A stretch of DNA of 64,000 bases from Brassica napus (lineage: Eukaryota > Streptophyta > Magnoliopsida > Brassicales > Brassicaceae): positions 57,805,338 through 57,869,337 of the forward strand of contig NC_063452.1 in the NCBI RefSeq assembly GCF_020379485.1, given 5' to 3'. The translations under genes and the position numbers were made by a program. Each line of letters starts with the position of its first letter. The first letter of the stretch is position 1. The notes under the pieces were generated by a model. The model was not told the DNA's origin, made no database searches, and worked only from the letters and a program-made list of their open reading frames with translations. Shown one piece after another: positions 12,331 to 24,156 of the stretch.

Positions 12331-12800
12331 GTAAAACGATCAATTGTATCTTTCTCTCTGGTTAATCCGTGCTTTCAAGATCCAATTTTGTGATCCGTGT
12401 TTGGGTTCGATCTGTGTCGGTGATCCGCAAACGTAACTTAATTTCTCTCTGCATGTACCAGATCTGAGATTTTGATTTGAATTTCTCGCTTTATGTTTAT
12501 CATTTTCGTTGAATTTCGAGCTCATTGTTAAGCATGATCATGAATGTTTGATCACTGTTCTGATATTAATTGGATCATGTTTACGTAAATCTATTTTATT
12601 TGTACATCTGGTTTTCCTTAAACCGGATCTGGGTTTTCCATAACCGGATCTGGGTTTCCTAAAGTTTTGATTTTTATTGTGGATTCTACTTGTCAATGTT
12701 TATAGCTGTTATTCAAATTGCTAATGACCTTTTGTTCATTAATATTGTGTAATATATTTAATTTAATCTCTTACTTGGTGTTTATTTATGTTTAATTCAG
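12331..12800 (+). other. Intron in the 5' UTR of UGD3
   Basis: The donor AAAG|GTAAAA at 12330/12331 and acceptor TTCAG|GTTTTAAAC at 12800/12801 leave a 21-base leader before the ATG. The intron is T-rich and contains two near-copies of ACCGGATCTGGGTTTTCC (about 12622 and 12642). Leader introns of this kind often raise expression in plants; that is family knowledge, not shown here. Confidence 0.75.
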
Positions 12801-12821
12801 GTTTTAAACAAGCAAAAAAAA

Positions 12822-14264
12822 ATGGTGAAGATATGCTGCATTGGAGCTGGATACGTCGGTGGTCCAACCATGGCAGTCATCGCTCTAAAATGCCCATCCG
12901 TTGAAGTAGCCGTCGTTGACATCTCCGTGCCCAGGATCACCGCCTGGAACAGCGACCAGCTCCCCATCTACGAGCCTGGTCTTGACGACGTCGTCAAGCA
13001 GTGCCGTGGGAAGAACCTTTTCTTCAGCACCGACGTTGAGAAGCACGTCAGAGAGGCCGACATTGTCTTTGTCTCTGTCAACACACCCACCAAGACCCGC
13101 GGTCTCGGAGCTGGCAAAGCTGCCGACTTGACTTACTGGGAGAGCGCTGCTCGTATGATCGCTGATGTGTCCGTTTCCGACAAGATCGTTGTCGAGAAAT
13201 CGACTGTTCCGGTTAAAACCGCAGAGGCCATTGAGAAGATTCTTACGCATAACAGCAAAGGGATCAAGTTTCAGATCCTCTCCAACCCTGAGTTTCTCGC
13301 TGAAGGAACCGCTATTGAGGATCTCTTCAAGCCTGACCGTGTCCTAATCGGTGGCCGCGAGACGCCTGAAGGGTTTGCAGCTGTTAAAGCCTTGAAAGAC
13401 GTTTACTCCCAATGGGTCCCTGAAGAGAGGATCCTCACCACTAATCTCTGGTCCGCTGAGCTCTCCAAGCTCGCTGCTAACGCCTTCTTAGCTCAGAGGA
13501 TCTCGTCGGTTAACGCGATGTCAGCTCTCTGTGAAGCAACGGGCGCCAATGTCACGGAGGTCTCTTACGCTGTCGGTAAAGACTCACGTATCGGTCCCAA
13601 GTTCTTGAACTCGAGTGTTGGCTTTGGAGGTTCTTGTTTCCAGAAAGACATCCTCAACTTAGTCTACATCTGCGAATGCAACGGCTTACCTGAAGTCGCT
13701 GAGTACTGGAAACAAGTCATCAAGATCAACGACTACCAGAAAACCAGATTCGTTAACCGCATCGTCTCCTCGATGTTCAACACCGTCTCCAACAAAAAGA
13801 TCGCTGTTCTCGGTTTCGCCTTCAAGAAAGACACTGGAGACACGAGAGAGACACCAGCCATCGATGTCTGCAAAGGCTTGTTAGGTGACAAAGCTCGTAT
13901 CAGCATCTACGACCCGCAAGTCACGGAAGAGCAGATCCAGAGAGACTTGACCATGAACAAATTCGACTGGGACCACCCGCTTCATCTCCAGCCCATGAGC
14001 CCCACCACTGTGAAGCAAGTCTCGGTCGCTTGGGACGCGTACGCTGCGACCAAAGACGCTCACGGTATCTGCATTTTGACCGAGTGGGACGAGTTCAAGA
14101 AGCTGGATTACGAGAAGATCTTTGATAATATGCAGAAGCCGGCGTTTGTTTTCGATGGTAGGAACGTGGTGGATGCTGAGAAGCTGAGGAAGATTGGGTT
14201 TATTGTTTACTCTATTGGTAAGCCGTTGGACCAGTGGCTCAAGGATATGCCTGCTCTTGCCTAA
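12822..14264 (+). CDS. UGD3: UDP-glucose 6-dehydrogenase 3
   Basis: A single coding exon of 480 residues, the normal family length. It oxidises UDP-glucose twice to UDP-glucuronate with two NAD+ in the cytosol, feeding pectin and hemicellulose synthesis. Visible parts are the N-terminal NAD fold with GAGYVGGPT (residues 8-16), the STVPVKT block (127-133), the central helix region and the catalytic site [10 protein letters not shown] with Cys272. The C-terminal UDP-binding domain contains [14 protein letters not shown]. The ATG has a clean AAAAAAAATGG context and there are no ATGs in the inferred leader. The coding sequence is much richer in G+C than its flanks. UDP-glucuronate is the precursor of the UDP-galacturonate used by GAUT enzymes such as the next intact gene, but nothing suggests the two are co-regulated. 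The UGD3 call rests on gene order; the sequence alone gives only a UGD. Confidence 0.96.
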   Translation: MVKICCIGAGYVGGPTMAVIALKCPSVEVAVVDISVPRITAWNSDQLPIYEPGLDDVVKQCRGKNLFFSTDVEKHVREADIVFVSVNTPTKTRGLGAGKAADLTYWESAARMIADVSVSDKIVVEKSTVPVKTAEAIEKILTHNSKGIKFQILSNPEFLAEGTAIEDLFKPDRVLIGGRETPEGFAAVKALKDVYSQWVPEERILTTNLWSAELSKLAANAFLAQRISSVNAMSALCEATGANVTEVSYAVGKDSRIGPKFLNSSVGFGGSCFQKDILNLVYICECNGLPEVAEYWKQVIKINDYQKTRFVNRIVSSMFNTVSNKKIAVLGFAFKKDTGDTRETPAIDVCKGLLGDKARISIYDPQVTEEQIQRDLTMNKFDWDHPLHLQPMSPTTVKQVSVAWDAYAATKDAHGICILTEWDEFKKLDYEKIFDNMQKPAFVFDGRNVVDAEKLRKIGFIVYSIGKPLDQWLKDMPALA

Positions 14265-14665
14265 ACCAAAACCAAACAAAACCTCTTCCTTAGCTTTTTT
14301 TATTTCATTTTTTCCCCCGAATTATTATGTTTTTCATACAATTTTTTTTCCATTTTAATATGTTTTGAACAATAATTGTCGGTTCTGTTATTCTTATGAA
14401 AATCCAACAGAGATTTTTAGGTTTGGTTTCTGTTGGTAATTATGTACCTTGGGTTATCATATATTGTAAGTTTTTCAAGTATTATTACATGTTATAAAAA
14501 GTTTTCTCCAGTTGGAAATTACATTCATTTCTACATGAGCATAAACATAAGCTAAATCTTTTTTTAAAATAAATCCTTGAAAACCCTAAACCCTTAGAAT
14601 CAAAACCAACAAGCACCAAAGCATATCATGTCTTAAAAATAATATTTGGTAATAAGGCCAAAACC
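14265..14665. other. UGD3 3' UTR and spacer
   Basis: AT-rich 3' flank with no reading frame, leading up to the target duplication of the SINE at 14681. Confidence 0.6.
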
Positions 14666-14680
14666 AAAAACGTATGATAA

Positions 14681-14915
14681 ACCAGTGGTGGTAGTCCAGT
14701 GGCGCTTGAGGGAATAAATCCAATACGGCGAACCGTGGTTCGAACCCCGCTAGCCACACGGATATGGGTTATTGCTTTCGGCTCATTTGAATGCCCAGGA
14801 GAGGGTTTATCCGTGGACTGTACCTCCACCGGGAGCTAGGTCTGTGTCTTTAATAGATCTGGGTTAGGTCTGTGTCTTTAACAGACATAGATTTAACTTT
14901 TTTTTGTCAAAAAAA
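14681..14915 (+). mobile_element. SINE with polymerase III boxes and intact target duplication
   Basis: It starts ACCAGTGGTGGTAGTCCAGT (box A region) and carries box B GGTTCGAACC at 14737-14746. It ends in TTTTTTTTGTC followed by a poly-A tail. The 15-base AAAAACGTATGATAA is present at 14666-14680 and 14916-14930, a textbook target-site duplication. The body contains TCATTTGAATGCCC and GGACTGTACCTCC, which are shared with the SINE at 53481-53717. Confidence 0.88.
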
Positions 14916-15087
14916 AAAAACGTATGATAAGAAGCCAAAACCAAAGGAGTGGTTGGTGGGGTGATGAAACGTGGAAAGAATAGCGCGAGTTTCTTGGGGG
15001 AACAAGTCTAATTTAGGTCAGTTGAAACTGCCAAAATGATGTGACTTTGAATCTAGGTTTTACAGAACTGAGCTTGGAAAAGGAGCT

Positions 15088-15398
15088 ATGGAGTGTTCTG
15101 ATTCAGCTCCTGAGATTAGTACTGAACCTTATAAGAGGAACGTTGAGCATCAAACGCAGGTTATGCAACAAAATATTCGTCTAATCAAAGCTCTAGGTGG
15201 TCAATCAGACGTTCCATCAGTAGAGGATGAATCCATAAATAAAGAAAAAAAATACTCTTGGGACCGACACAAGTGTAGTACTGCTCCTGCTTAAGGAATT
15301 TCAGGTCGGTTCATGCTTTGGGTGGCCACAAGAAGTGTCACGGCAAGGGACAACACTCAAAAAAAACACAGCATTCCGGTTTGAGTCAAATTTTTTGA
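15088..15398 (+). pseudogene. C2H2 zinc-finger protein with a frameshift inside the finger
   Basis: An ATG at 15088 opens a frame of 68 codons that ends ...RHKCSTAPA and stops at 15292-15294. In another frame, from about 15279, the sequence reads YCSCLRNFRSVHALGGHKKC and continues to a TGA at 15396. Joined across one indel near 15275-15288, this is a plant-type C2H2 finger with the hallmark ALGGH (family form QALGGH). The place between UGD3 and GAUT14 is where Arabidopsis has a C2H2 gene (from memory, At5g15480). The gene is short and now broken. It could still encode a 68-residue peptide without the finger. Confidence 0.72.
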
Positions 15399-16373
15399 CG
15401 ATTTGAAAAGTCATACTAGAATGTGTCGGTCGGGTCTATGCCCTATGGTATTCAACAAAATAATTGAGCATATAAAATGAAATTAAATAACACTACTTTT
15501 TGTAATATGTTCAGGTTCAACGAAAACGACACAGAGAAATGTACGGCAATCTTTGTACCTAATTTTGAGGAAAAAATCCCTATGGTGAAATTGGACCTAC
15601 CAGCTATTAATTAGCTAAGATATAACATCAAATTAATTGTATTAAACACACCCAGTTTTCATGTCAGAGGACGCGGTTTACTGTGCTGAGTAAATATCTA
15701 ATTATCATGTATGGTGGAAAAGCAATTTAATTGTCAATTTTCATTATTACTAAGTTTGAATAGGAAAATTAGTTAATATATCAATCATTTAAAAGAGGAG
15801 AGATGGAAAAGCAAAACTCTTTGCTTAGCCATGAAAATATAGGTGGAGACAGACAAATGTATAATTAGCAATCTACAAAACAATCCCTAAACTCAAGGTT
15901 AAGACACGAATTCATTAATACTCTCACTTAATTATTATAGATCTTGAAATAAAGTATAGTTTTTTTTATTTTATTTTATTCTTTTTATATATCCACCGGC
16001 AAAACGAGAGATCACTGAGAACAAAAGCTCTTTGTTATTCATCTCTTCATTCCTTTCTTCTTCTTCTTCTTCTTCTTCCTCAGCTCTTAGAATTCGAATC
16101 AGTATAAAAGACGTGACTTTGTGGCAAACCCATTTACGATTTATCGTATTGAGCGGGAATCTCAAATTTTGATTGGTGATCGGGAAATCTCCAATGCGGT
16201 CTACGAGAATTCCACAAGGAAGAAGAAGAACAGCGACAAGGAACCAATCAGAGAAGAAGGAGGCTAGATCGGGAGATCGGAGAGGAGGAATCTGATCTGA
16301 TGTTGTGTTTGGGATTGTTACGAATTAGGGTTTTCGAATTCGTCGTCGTAGTGGTGGTGGGGAGGCACGATCA
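15399..16373. other. Spacer and 5' leader of GAUT14
   Basis: AT-rich spacer to about 15960, then a probable leader with a (CTT)n run at 16055-16078 and two upstream ORFs listed separately. The transcription start cannot be read from the sequence. Confidence 0.5.
16194..16295 (+). promoter_or_regulatory. Upstream ORF 1 of GAUT14 (33 codons)
   Basis: An ATG at 16194 opens an Arg-rich 33-residue frame beginning MRSTRIPQGRRRT and ending at TGA 16293-16295. It matters only if transcription starts before it, which is inferred from the CT-rich stretch upstream. Confidence 0.4.
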
Positions 16374-16377
16374 ATGA
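16300..16377 (+). promoter_or_regulatory. Upstream ORF 2 of GAUT14, ending on the main start codon
   Basis: An ATG at 16300 opens 25 codons (MLCLGLLRIRVFEF, then a Val run) and stops at TGA 16375-16377. The stop overlaps the two tandem main ATGs (16374 and 16377) in the string AATGATGC. Such overlap allows re-initiation or leaky scanning to set output. Confidence 0.45.
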
Positions 16378-18612
16378 TGCAGCTTCACATATCGCCTAGC
16401 ATGAGAAGCATCACGATCTCGAGCAGCAAGGTCGCAGCTCGTCACATCTCTTACCGAACTCTCTTCCACACCATCTTGATCCTCGCCTTCTTGTTGCCTT
16501 TCGTCTTCATCCTCACCGCTCTCGTTACCCTCGAAGGTGCCAACAAGTGCTCCTCCATTGGTAAAATAAAAATCACCTCTTTTTAGGATCTTCCGACAAA
16601 AAAGTTTGCATCTTTTTAGTGTCCACTGTCACAAGCATCTTGTTGTGATCGTACTAGAATGGGGCTTACGTCAATCAAGTTTTTTTTTTTTGGATTTTTC
16701 TTGTTAGGTCCCCCACTGATTAAATTTTGTAGGATCTTGCTATAGTTTTTTGTTATTCTATATGCTGTCTTGAGGTATCTCGGTTCTATGCTTTGTTTAT
16801 ATGGTTTAGGATGTTCATTTGCTGAGTTCGTTTCACTTGAATGATCTGCTTTGCTTGATCTCTCTCATTAAAGTTTCTTCCTTCTTTACTCTCAGATTGT
16901 TTAGGGAGGCGGTTAGGTCCACGTCTTCTTGGTAGGGTAGATGATTCAGAGGTGAGTTGTTGCTTTTCTTTACTCTATTATTTTTTCTGTATCTTCTTGA
17001 ATAATATTTTCCCATCATGTCTCTCTCTCTTGCTGCAGAGACTAGCTAGAGACTTTTACAAAATCCTTAACGAAGCAAGCACTCAAGCCATTCCAGATGG
17101 TTTGAAGCTTCCAGATTCTTTTAATCACCTTGTTTCGGATACCAAGAACAACCACTATGATCCCAAAACATTTGCTCTTGTCCTGCGTGCCATGGTACTA
17201 CGCTTTGTCTCTATAGTGAGCCATATAAATTAGAAGATAATATCTTTATGTGATTGTGTTTATATCTCTGCCTTGAAACAGATGGAGAAGTTCGAGCGGG
17301 ACATTAGGGAAACCAAATTTGCAGAGCTAACGAACAAGCACTTCGCAGCAAGCTCCATCCCCAAAGGCATACACTGTCTCTCCCTAAGACTGACGGACGA
17401 ATACTCCTCCAACGCTCACGCTCGTCGTCAACTACCTTCACCAGAGCGTCTCCCTCTCCTTTCAGATAACGCTCACCACCATTTCATCCTCTCCACCGAC
17501 AATATATTGGCTGCATCGGTCGTGGTCTCCTCCGCAGTGCAGTCATCTTCAAACCCTGAGAGAATCGTCTTCCACATCATCACAGACAAGAAGACCTACG
17601 CCGGTATGCATTCGTGGTTCGCCCTCAACTCTGTGGATCCTGCTATAGTGGAAGTTAGAGGTGTTCATCAGTTTGACTGGCTGACGAGAGAGAATGTTCC
17701 GGTTCTGGAAGCTCTGGAGAGCCATAACGGTCTCATGAACTATTACCATGGGAGTCATATCGCTGGGGCAAACCTCAGTGAAACAACTCCGAGGAGATTT
17801 GCTTCCAAGTTGCAGTCTAGAAGTCCTAAATACATATCTTTGCTCAACCATCTTAGAATCTATATACCGGAGGTGAATCTTATAATGTTTCAACTTTCAC
17901 TTGTGATTCATTCATATGCCAATTTTAATCTTCTTTTTTTTTTTGGAATATTAGCTTTTTCCGAACTTGGACAAGGTGGTGTTCTTAGACGATGATGTAG
18001 TTGTTCAGAGAGACTTGGCTCCGCTTTGGGATATTGATCTTGGTGGTAAGGTCAACGGAGCAGTGGAGACTTGCAGGGGTGAAGATGCAAGTGTGATGTC
18101 AAAGAGGTTAAGGAACTACTTCAATTTCTCTCACCCGCACATAGCAAAGCATTTGAATCCTGAAGAATGCGCTTGGGCGTATGGAATGAATGTATTCGAT
18201 CTAAAGGCTTGGAGAAAGACGAACATCAGAGAAACGTATCACTCATGGTTAAGAGAGGTAAATCAAAGAAGCCTTGCGCTCTTTTTGTTATCTCACTCTC
18301 TTACTGTGTTTGCTTTTGGTTTTTGAGCAGAATCTGAAGTCGAATCTGACAATGTGGAAGCTTGGAACGTTGCCTCCTGCTCTTATTGCGTTTAAGGGTC
18401 ACGTCCATATTATAGACTCGTCATGGCATATGCTTGGTTTAGGCTATCAGAGCCAGACCAACGTAGAGAGTATCAGGAAAGCGGCAGTGATCCATTACAA
18501 TGGGCAATCAAAGCCGTGGCTGGAGATTGGTTTCGAGCATCTCCGGCCGTTTTGGACAAAATACGTCAACTACTCGAATGATTTCATCAAGAACTGTCAC
18601 ATCTTGGAGTAG
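16374..18612 (+). CDS. GAUT14: Galacturonosyltransferase 14 (GT8 family, homogalacturonan synthesis)
   Basis: Six exons: 16374-16560, 16896-16951, 17039-17194, 17282-17872, 17955-18257 and 18331-18612, giving 524 residues. It is a type II Golgi membrane protein with a cytosolic tail to about residue 29, a membrane anchor at about 30-52, a stem, and a GT8 domain. In the GT8 domain the metal site VVFLDDD lies at 338-344 and the C-terminal HYNGQSKPW at 486-494. The family adds galacturonic acid from UDP-GalA to pectin. A second in-frame ATG at 16377 gives MQLHISPSM, the start I recall for GAUT13/14, so either ATG is possible. Compared with my memory of the Arabidopsis protein, the tail lacks about nine residues between SSS and KVAARHISYR. 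That could be a real deletion or a different splice choice. GAUT13 is the close alternative; gene order favours GAUT14. Confidence 0.93.
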
Positions 18613-20026
18613 CAAAAGACGAAACTTTCAGATGGGATTATATTGAAGGTAACTACGGGTGTAAGAGACAGAGGAAGATATTAGGAAGAGAAGAGATAAA
18701 AACAGGAGCAGAGCAGTGCAGGTTTTACTCACTCTAAAAAGATTTAAGAAATATTAGTTTGCTACATACATATAAGATACTTGTTGCAGAGCAAAGGGGA
18801 TGATGCTACTGCTGCTGCAGGTGCATAAGAGAAAGGGAGAGATAAAAAAAGATTCATTCTTTATGTAGGATAGAAGGTACCCTTTTTTGAAAATTCGTTC
18901 AGAGAGAATATGAAAATTAGTGAGTCTTTTATAAGAATGAGAAAGATTGGATTATATTAAATTTATATTGGTTATGAAGGGGGTGATATGACCAGAAAAG
19001 GGGTAGTGTTTGATAGTTGAAGAGCAATGTATAACACTTTTGTTGCTTTTGCTCTACATCTATCTTATTAATATAATTTCTGGTTCTTTAGAAAAATGTC
19101 TTCTTTGTTAGCTCTGCATAGTCATTTGAAGCTGCTGTGATTTATAATTCAAAAAAAATAAATGGAATGTTAAAAGGTTGAGCATTTTCATTGGCGTGCA
19201 TATAAGATGGGAAGAAGGAGAGAAAGGAATGGGAGCATTTGGAAGCATTTGATTATTAAGATCCCATAACTATTGAAGTAGTATTCAAAAGGTGATCTGA
19301 AACAGAACAAATATGTCTGTTTATGTTTTGGACATGGATTTTAACAACAACAACAAAAAGTGCAAGAACAGAGTACAGTTAAAATAGCTTTGGGAGATTC
19401 AAATTATCTTCTTCAATATTTTCTTTCCTGTAATTGTTTTGGGTGAGCTTTTTGATTGCTTGAGGTTTGGTTTGAAATGTAATTCTGATTCTTAACAGTG
19501 GAATCATAGATAACATTTTCAAATCTGCTGTCAAAACTCTTGAGATAAATTACTGCAGAATAAGAAACTGAGAGTGGATTAAACTGTTTGGTTACACGCG
19601 CTCCATAGCTGCAAGTGGGGTTACACTGTTTTATTTCTGCTACAGTCGTACTTGGGCCGGCCGACCTCTTAAGCCCAAGTTTCGAAAAAATATATTTTCT
19701 ATTTAGACGGCTCATATTATTTCCACATCGGAAAATCAAATAATTTCTTTGAGATAACACGTGTCAGAAGAAGTTCCAGACTCATCCCGAGGGATCACGA
19801 AGGCTCTTCGGCGTCGTTTAGCATCTTCCTCTCCCTTCTTTATTATTTCCTCTTCTCACTTCTCTTGCATCTCGCTAACTAAACTACACGAAAACACAAG
19901 CAAAAAGCGTTATCGTTTGCTCAATTCTTAAGTAAACATCTCGCCGTTTCAGCGAATTTATACTAAACTCCCTGTTGTAATACATCTCCCTTTGTAAACT
20001 GTACCGTTTTTAATTTCTCCGAGCAA
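18613..20026. other. GAUT14 3' region and CLPB3 promoter
   Basis: Holds the GAUT14 3' UTR (to about 19080), AT-rich spacer and the CLPB3 promoter and leader. I looked for a membrane-anchored ubiquitin-fold gene (MUB2 in Arabidopsis at this position) and found none. Confidence 0.5.
19758..19765 (+). promoter_or_regulatory. ABRE/G-box-like site upstream of CLPB3
   Basis: CACGTGTC, an ACGT-core element of the bZIP-binding type, lies 262 bases before the CLPB3 ATG. The motif is visible; its function is inferred only. Confidence 0.3.
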
Positions 20027-23000
20027 ATGGCGACGGCTAAGACGACTGCTACGGCGGCGTTTAGTAGTATCGTCGGCGGCGTAGGATCAGACTCCCGAAA
20101 GGTTTCTTCTTTCTCTCACCTCCAACCTTCCGTGGCTTTTCCGGCGAAACCCAGCTCCTTCAAAGCGCTGAAACTAAAGCAGAGCGCGAGGCTCACTCGA
20201 AGACTTCAACATCAACCGTTCGTCGTCCGATGCGAAGCTTCTTCTAATGGAAGGGTAAAGTCTCAAACTTTAAGCTTTATTTTACTGTAAGAATGATGAA
20301 ACTGATAACGAACACATGATCTTTGAATTGTATAGCTTACACAGCAAGAGTTCACAGAGATGGCGTGGCAGTCGATAGTCTCTTCACCAGACGTGGCTAA
20401 AGAGAACAAGCAGCAGATCGTGGAGACGGAGCATCTCATGAAAGCTCTTTTGGAGCAGAAGAACGGTTTAGCTCGCAGGATTTTTTCGAAGATCGGTGTG
20501 GATAACACCAAGGTTCTTGAAGCTACGGATAAGTTCATTCAACGCCAGCCAAAGGTGTATGGAGAAGCTGCTGGTTCGATGCTTGGACGTGATTTGGAAG
20601 GGTTGTTTCAGAGGGCGAGACAGTATAAGAAAGACTTAGGGGACTCTTATGTCTCTGTTGAGCATTTGGTTCTTGCTTTTGTTGATGATAAGCGGTTTGG
20701 GAAGCAGCTGTTTAGGGATTTTCAGATATCTGAGAAGAGTTTGAAAACTGCTATTGAGTCCATTAGAGGGAAACAATCAGTCATTGACCAAGGTTGGTAA
20801 CTTCATTTGACGTTGAGAGTTTGTAAGAGTCTAGAGACTTGAGTGTTTATGTTTTGACAGATCCGGAAGGCAAGTATGAGGCGTTGGAGAAGTATGGTAA
20901 AGATTTGACAGCGATGGCGAGAGAAGGAAAGCTTGATCCTGTGATTGGAAGAGATGATGAGATCCGTAGATGCATTCAGATTCTCTCAAGGAGGACTAAG
21001 AATAACCCTGTGTTGATCGGTGAACCTGGTGTTGGTAAAACTGCAATCTCAGAAGGGTAAGTTGTCACTACACTAAACTTCAGAAACTTAAACCATATGT
21101 TTATGTGATGCTCAGAGGATTGTGCAAGGAGATGTGCCTCAAGATATACTACTTTTAAAACAGGCTTGCTCAGAGGATTGTGCAAGGAGATGTGCCTCAA
21201 GCATTGATGAACAGAAAGGTATTCAACTATAACATCAAAGTTTTATCTTCTTTTCTTCTTACAATCGTTTGCTGGTTTCTTTGCAGTTGATATCTCTTGA
21301 TATGGGGGCACTTATTGCTGGAGCAAAGTATCGAGGAGAATTCGAAGATAGACTAAAGGCTGTACTTAAGGAGGTCACAGACTCAGAAGGCCAAACCATC
21401 TTATTCATCGATGAGATCCACACAGTTGTTGGCGCAGGTATGGACCATCGTTTGTTTGTATAAGAACAATTTGTACATTCAGCAATGATTTTGAAGAATC
21501 TTCCTTCTTTCAGGTGCGACTAATGGGGCAATGGATGCTGGTAACCTACTAAAACCAATGCTAGGTCGAGGCGAGCTACGCTGTATAGGCGCAACAACGC
21601 TTGACGAATACAGAAAGTATATAGAGAAAGATCCAGCCTTGGAACGCAGGTTTCAACAGGTTTACGTTGATCAACCTACCGTGGAAGACACTGTTTCGAT
21701 CCTCCGCGGTTTGAGAGAAAGGTACGAACTCCATCACGGAGTTCGCATCTCAGACAGTGCTCTAGTGGAAGCCGCCATCCTCTCTGACCGTTACATCAGC
21801 GGCCGGTTCCTACCTGACAAAGGTTTGTTACCATTTCATCATCATATGATCTTCGTTAATACACAAATGTTACTAACTTATTTGTTTTTTCCAGCAATCG
21901 ACTTGGTTGATGAAGCAGCAGCCAAACTAAAAATGGAAATCACTTCAAAACCCACTGCTCTCGACGAGCTCGACCGTGCGGTGATCAAGCTCGAAATGGA
22001 GAGACTCTCACTCACCAACGACACAGACAAAGCTTCAAGAGAGAGACTAAACCGAATCGAAACGGAGTTAGTCTTACTAAAGGAGAAGCAAGCGGAGTTA
22101 ACCGAGCAGTGGGAGCACGAGAGGTCCGTCATGTCCCGTCTCCAATCCATCAAAGAGGAGATAGACCGAGTAAGCCTCGAGATCCAGCAAGCGGAGCGCG
22201 AATACGATCTAAACCGCGCAGCAGAGCTCAAATACGGAAGCCTAAACTCTTTACAGCGTCAGTTAAACGAAGCTGAGAAGGAGCTTAATGAGTACTTAAG
22301 CTCTGGCAAGTCTATGTTCAGAGAAGAGGTGTTAGGCAGCGACATAGCAGAGATCGTTAGCAAATGGACTGGCATCCCTGTGTCGAAGCTTCAACAGTCC
22401 GATAGAGATAAGCTTCTACACTTGGAAGAGGAGCTGCATAGACGAGTAATAGGTCAGAACCCTGCAGTCACGGCCGTAGCCGAAGCGATTCAACGGTCCA
22501 GAGCCGGCCTATCGGATCCGGGCCGTCCGATAGCTTCCTTCATGTTCATGGGACCGACGGGAGTCGGCAAAACCGAGCTGGCCAAGGCCCTCGCTTCTTA
22601 CCTCTTCAACACGGAGGAAGCTCTGGTGAGGATCGACATGAGCGAGTACATGGAGAAACACGCGGTTTCCAGGCTCATCGGAGCTCCTCCCGGATACGTG
22701 GGCTACGAGGAAGGAGGGCAGTTGACGGAAGTGGTTAGGAGAAGGCCATACTCGGTCATACTCTTCGACGAGATTGAGAAGGCTCATGGAGATGTGTTCA
22801 ACGTGTTTCTCCAGATCTTGGACGATGGGAGGGTTACTGACTCTCAGGGACGTACGGTGAGTTTCACCAATACGGTTATTATCATGACCTCGAACGTTGG
22901 CTCGCAGTATATCTTGAACAGCAACGCGGATGATGAGGGGAGTGAGCTTGGTTATGAGACGATTAAGCAGAGAGTGATGGATGCTGCGAGATCGATCTTT

Positions 23001-23752
23001 CGTCCTGAGTTTATGAATAGGGTTGATGAGTATATTGTTTTCCAGCCTCTTGACCGTGAGCAGATCAACAGCATCGTCCGGTTACAGGTATGTATGCCTT
23101 TTCAGTTCAAATAAAAGTTTGAATAATTTGGATAAAAAGGTATTTTGGTAATTAGTTTTTTTCCTGTATTTTGGTTTATAATTAATATTTTAAAATTAAT
23201 TGATTATTTTAATTAAATATAGTTATTATTTACAAGTATATAATCTATATTATAGAAATTTGGGTATTCATTCAATTCTCGGCTCCCCTTCTCATTCGGT
23301 TTTTTGGTTCTAGAGATATAGGATCTGATTCGGTTTTTCAGTTCCTGGATAAATGTGTCCAGCACGGTTATGCTGTTCAAGCCCTTACTGAATCACTCTT
23401 TTTGTGTTATATTCCACAGCTGGCTCGTGTGCAGAAGCGGATTGCGGATAGGAAAATGAAGATAGAGATCACAGATGCGGCGGTGGATCTTCTCGGAAGC
23501 CTCGGGTATGATCCGAACTACGGAGCTAGACCTGTCAAGCGTGTGATACAGCAGAACATTGAGAACGAGCTCGCCAAAGGTATCTTGAGAGGAGATTTCA
23601 AGGAAGAAGATGGGATTCTGATCGATACAGAGGTCACAGCGTTCTCCAATGGTCAGTTACCTCAGCAAAAGCTCACATTCAAAAAGATTACGTCAGAAAC
23701 GGCAGATGCTGAGAAGGAGGAAGAAGAAGCTTTCTCAAAACAGAGCAATTGA
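20027..23752 (+). CDS. CLPB3: Chloroplast chaperone ClpB3 (HSP100 disaggregase)
   Basis: Eight exons: 20027-20254, 20336-20792, 20861-21056, 21164-21218, 21287-21437, 21514-21822, 21895-23087 and 23420-23752, giving 973 residues (Arabidopsis 968). The N-terminal 75 residues are Ser/Ala/Lys-rich without acidic clusters and fit a plastid transit peptide. Then come the Clp N-domain, the first AAA+ module (Walker A GEPGVGKT at 282-289; Walker B ILFIDEIH), a long coiled-coil middle domain (about 490-605, specific to ClpB rather than ClpC), and the second AAA+ module (GPTGVGKT at 685-692, [10 protein letters not shown] at 753-762). It works as a hexamer with Hsp70 partners to pull apart aggregates in the plastid, and Arabidopsis mutants are albino (APG6). 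The last intron (23088-23419) is AT-rich. No lesion is seen. Confidence 0.96.
21109..21201 (+). repeat. 35-bp exon fragment duplicated in a CLPB3 intron
   Basis: The exon 4 segment at 21167-21201 (from TGCTCAGAGGATTGTGC to GTGCCTCAAG) is present as an identical copy at 21109-21143, inside the preceding intron. The real exon is the downstream copy, because only it has an acceptor (ACAG at 21160-21163) and continues into LMNRK in frame. Confidence 0.9.
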
Positions 23753-23982
23753 AAAACGACACCTTTTGGAGCCCAAGAAGTTTCGGACTTTATAGTACAT
23801 AGCTTCTAGTGAGTTGGTTGTGACAGAACAGAATGATAACATTTATCTCAATGTGAGATATAAACCATAAGCTAATAAGTTATTGTGCTGATGTCTCAAA
23901 ATCCATATTCTCTGAAAATGCAATATATAGTAACGTTATATAGTTCTCCTGTGACCTCTTATATATTGGGCTTGATTTATTA

Positions 23983-24156
23983 GAGCATGATTAATCCATG
24001 CTTTTAATTTGGGGTTTGACACTTTTTGTCTTTTTTTTTTCTTTTTTTTTTATATATATTTATGCTAAGAACCGATTTTTATATTTTTTATTTAAGAAAA
24101 AAACTAAAAACGGTTCTTAACGAATTTCATCCTAAGAATTCGGATTAATCATGGTA
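23983..24156. mobile_element. Tourist/PIF-Harbinger-like MITE
   Basis: GAGCATGATTAATCC at 23983-23997 is matched on the other strand by the right end (GGATTAATCATG at 24142-24153). It is flanked by TTA on both sides (23980-23982 and 24157-24159), the usual Harbinger target duplication. The 174-base body is T/A-rich with a secondary inverted pair AAGAACCG / CGGTTCTT. Confidence 0.72.

Noticed and set aside
13881..14279. 132-residue minus-strand open frame opposite UGD3
   Set aside because: It is a mirror of the GC-rich coding strand; no domain, no splice logic, and the sense gene is clear.
18613..20026. Search for a MUB2 gene between GAUT14 and CLPB3
   Set aside because: No frame with ubiquitin-fold or CaaX-end sequence was found on either strand.
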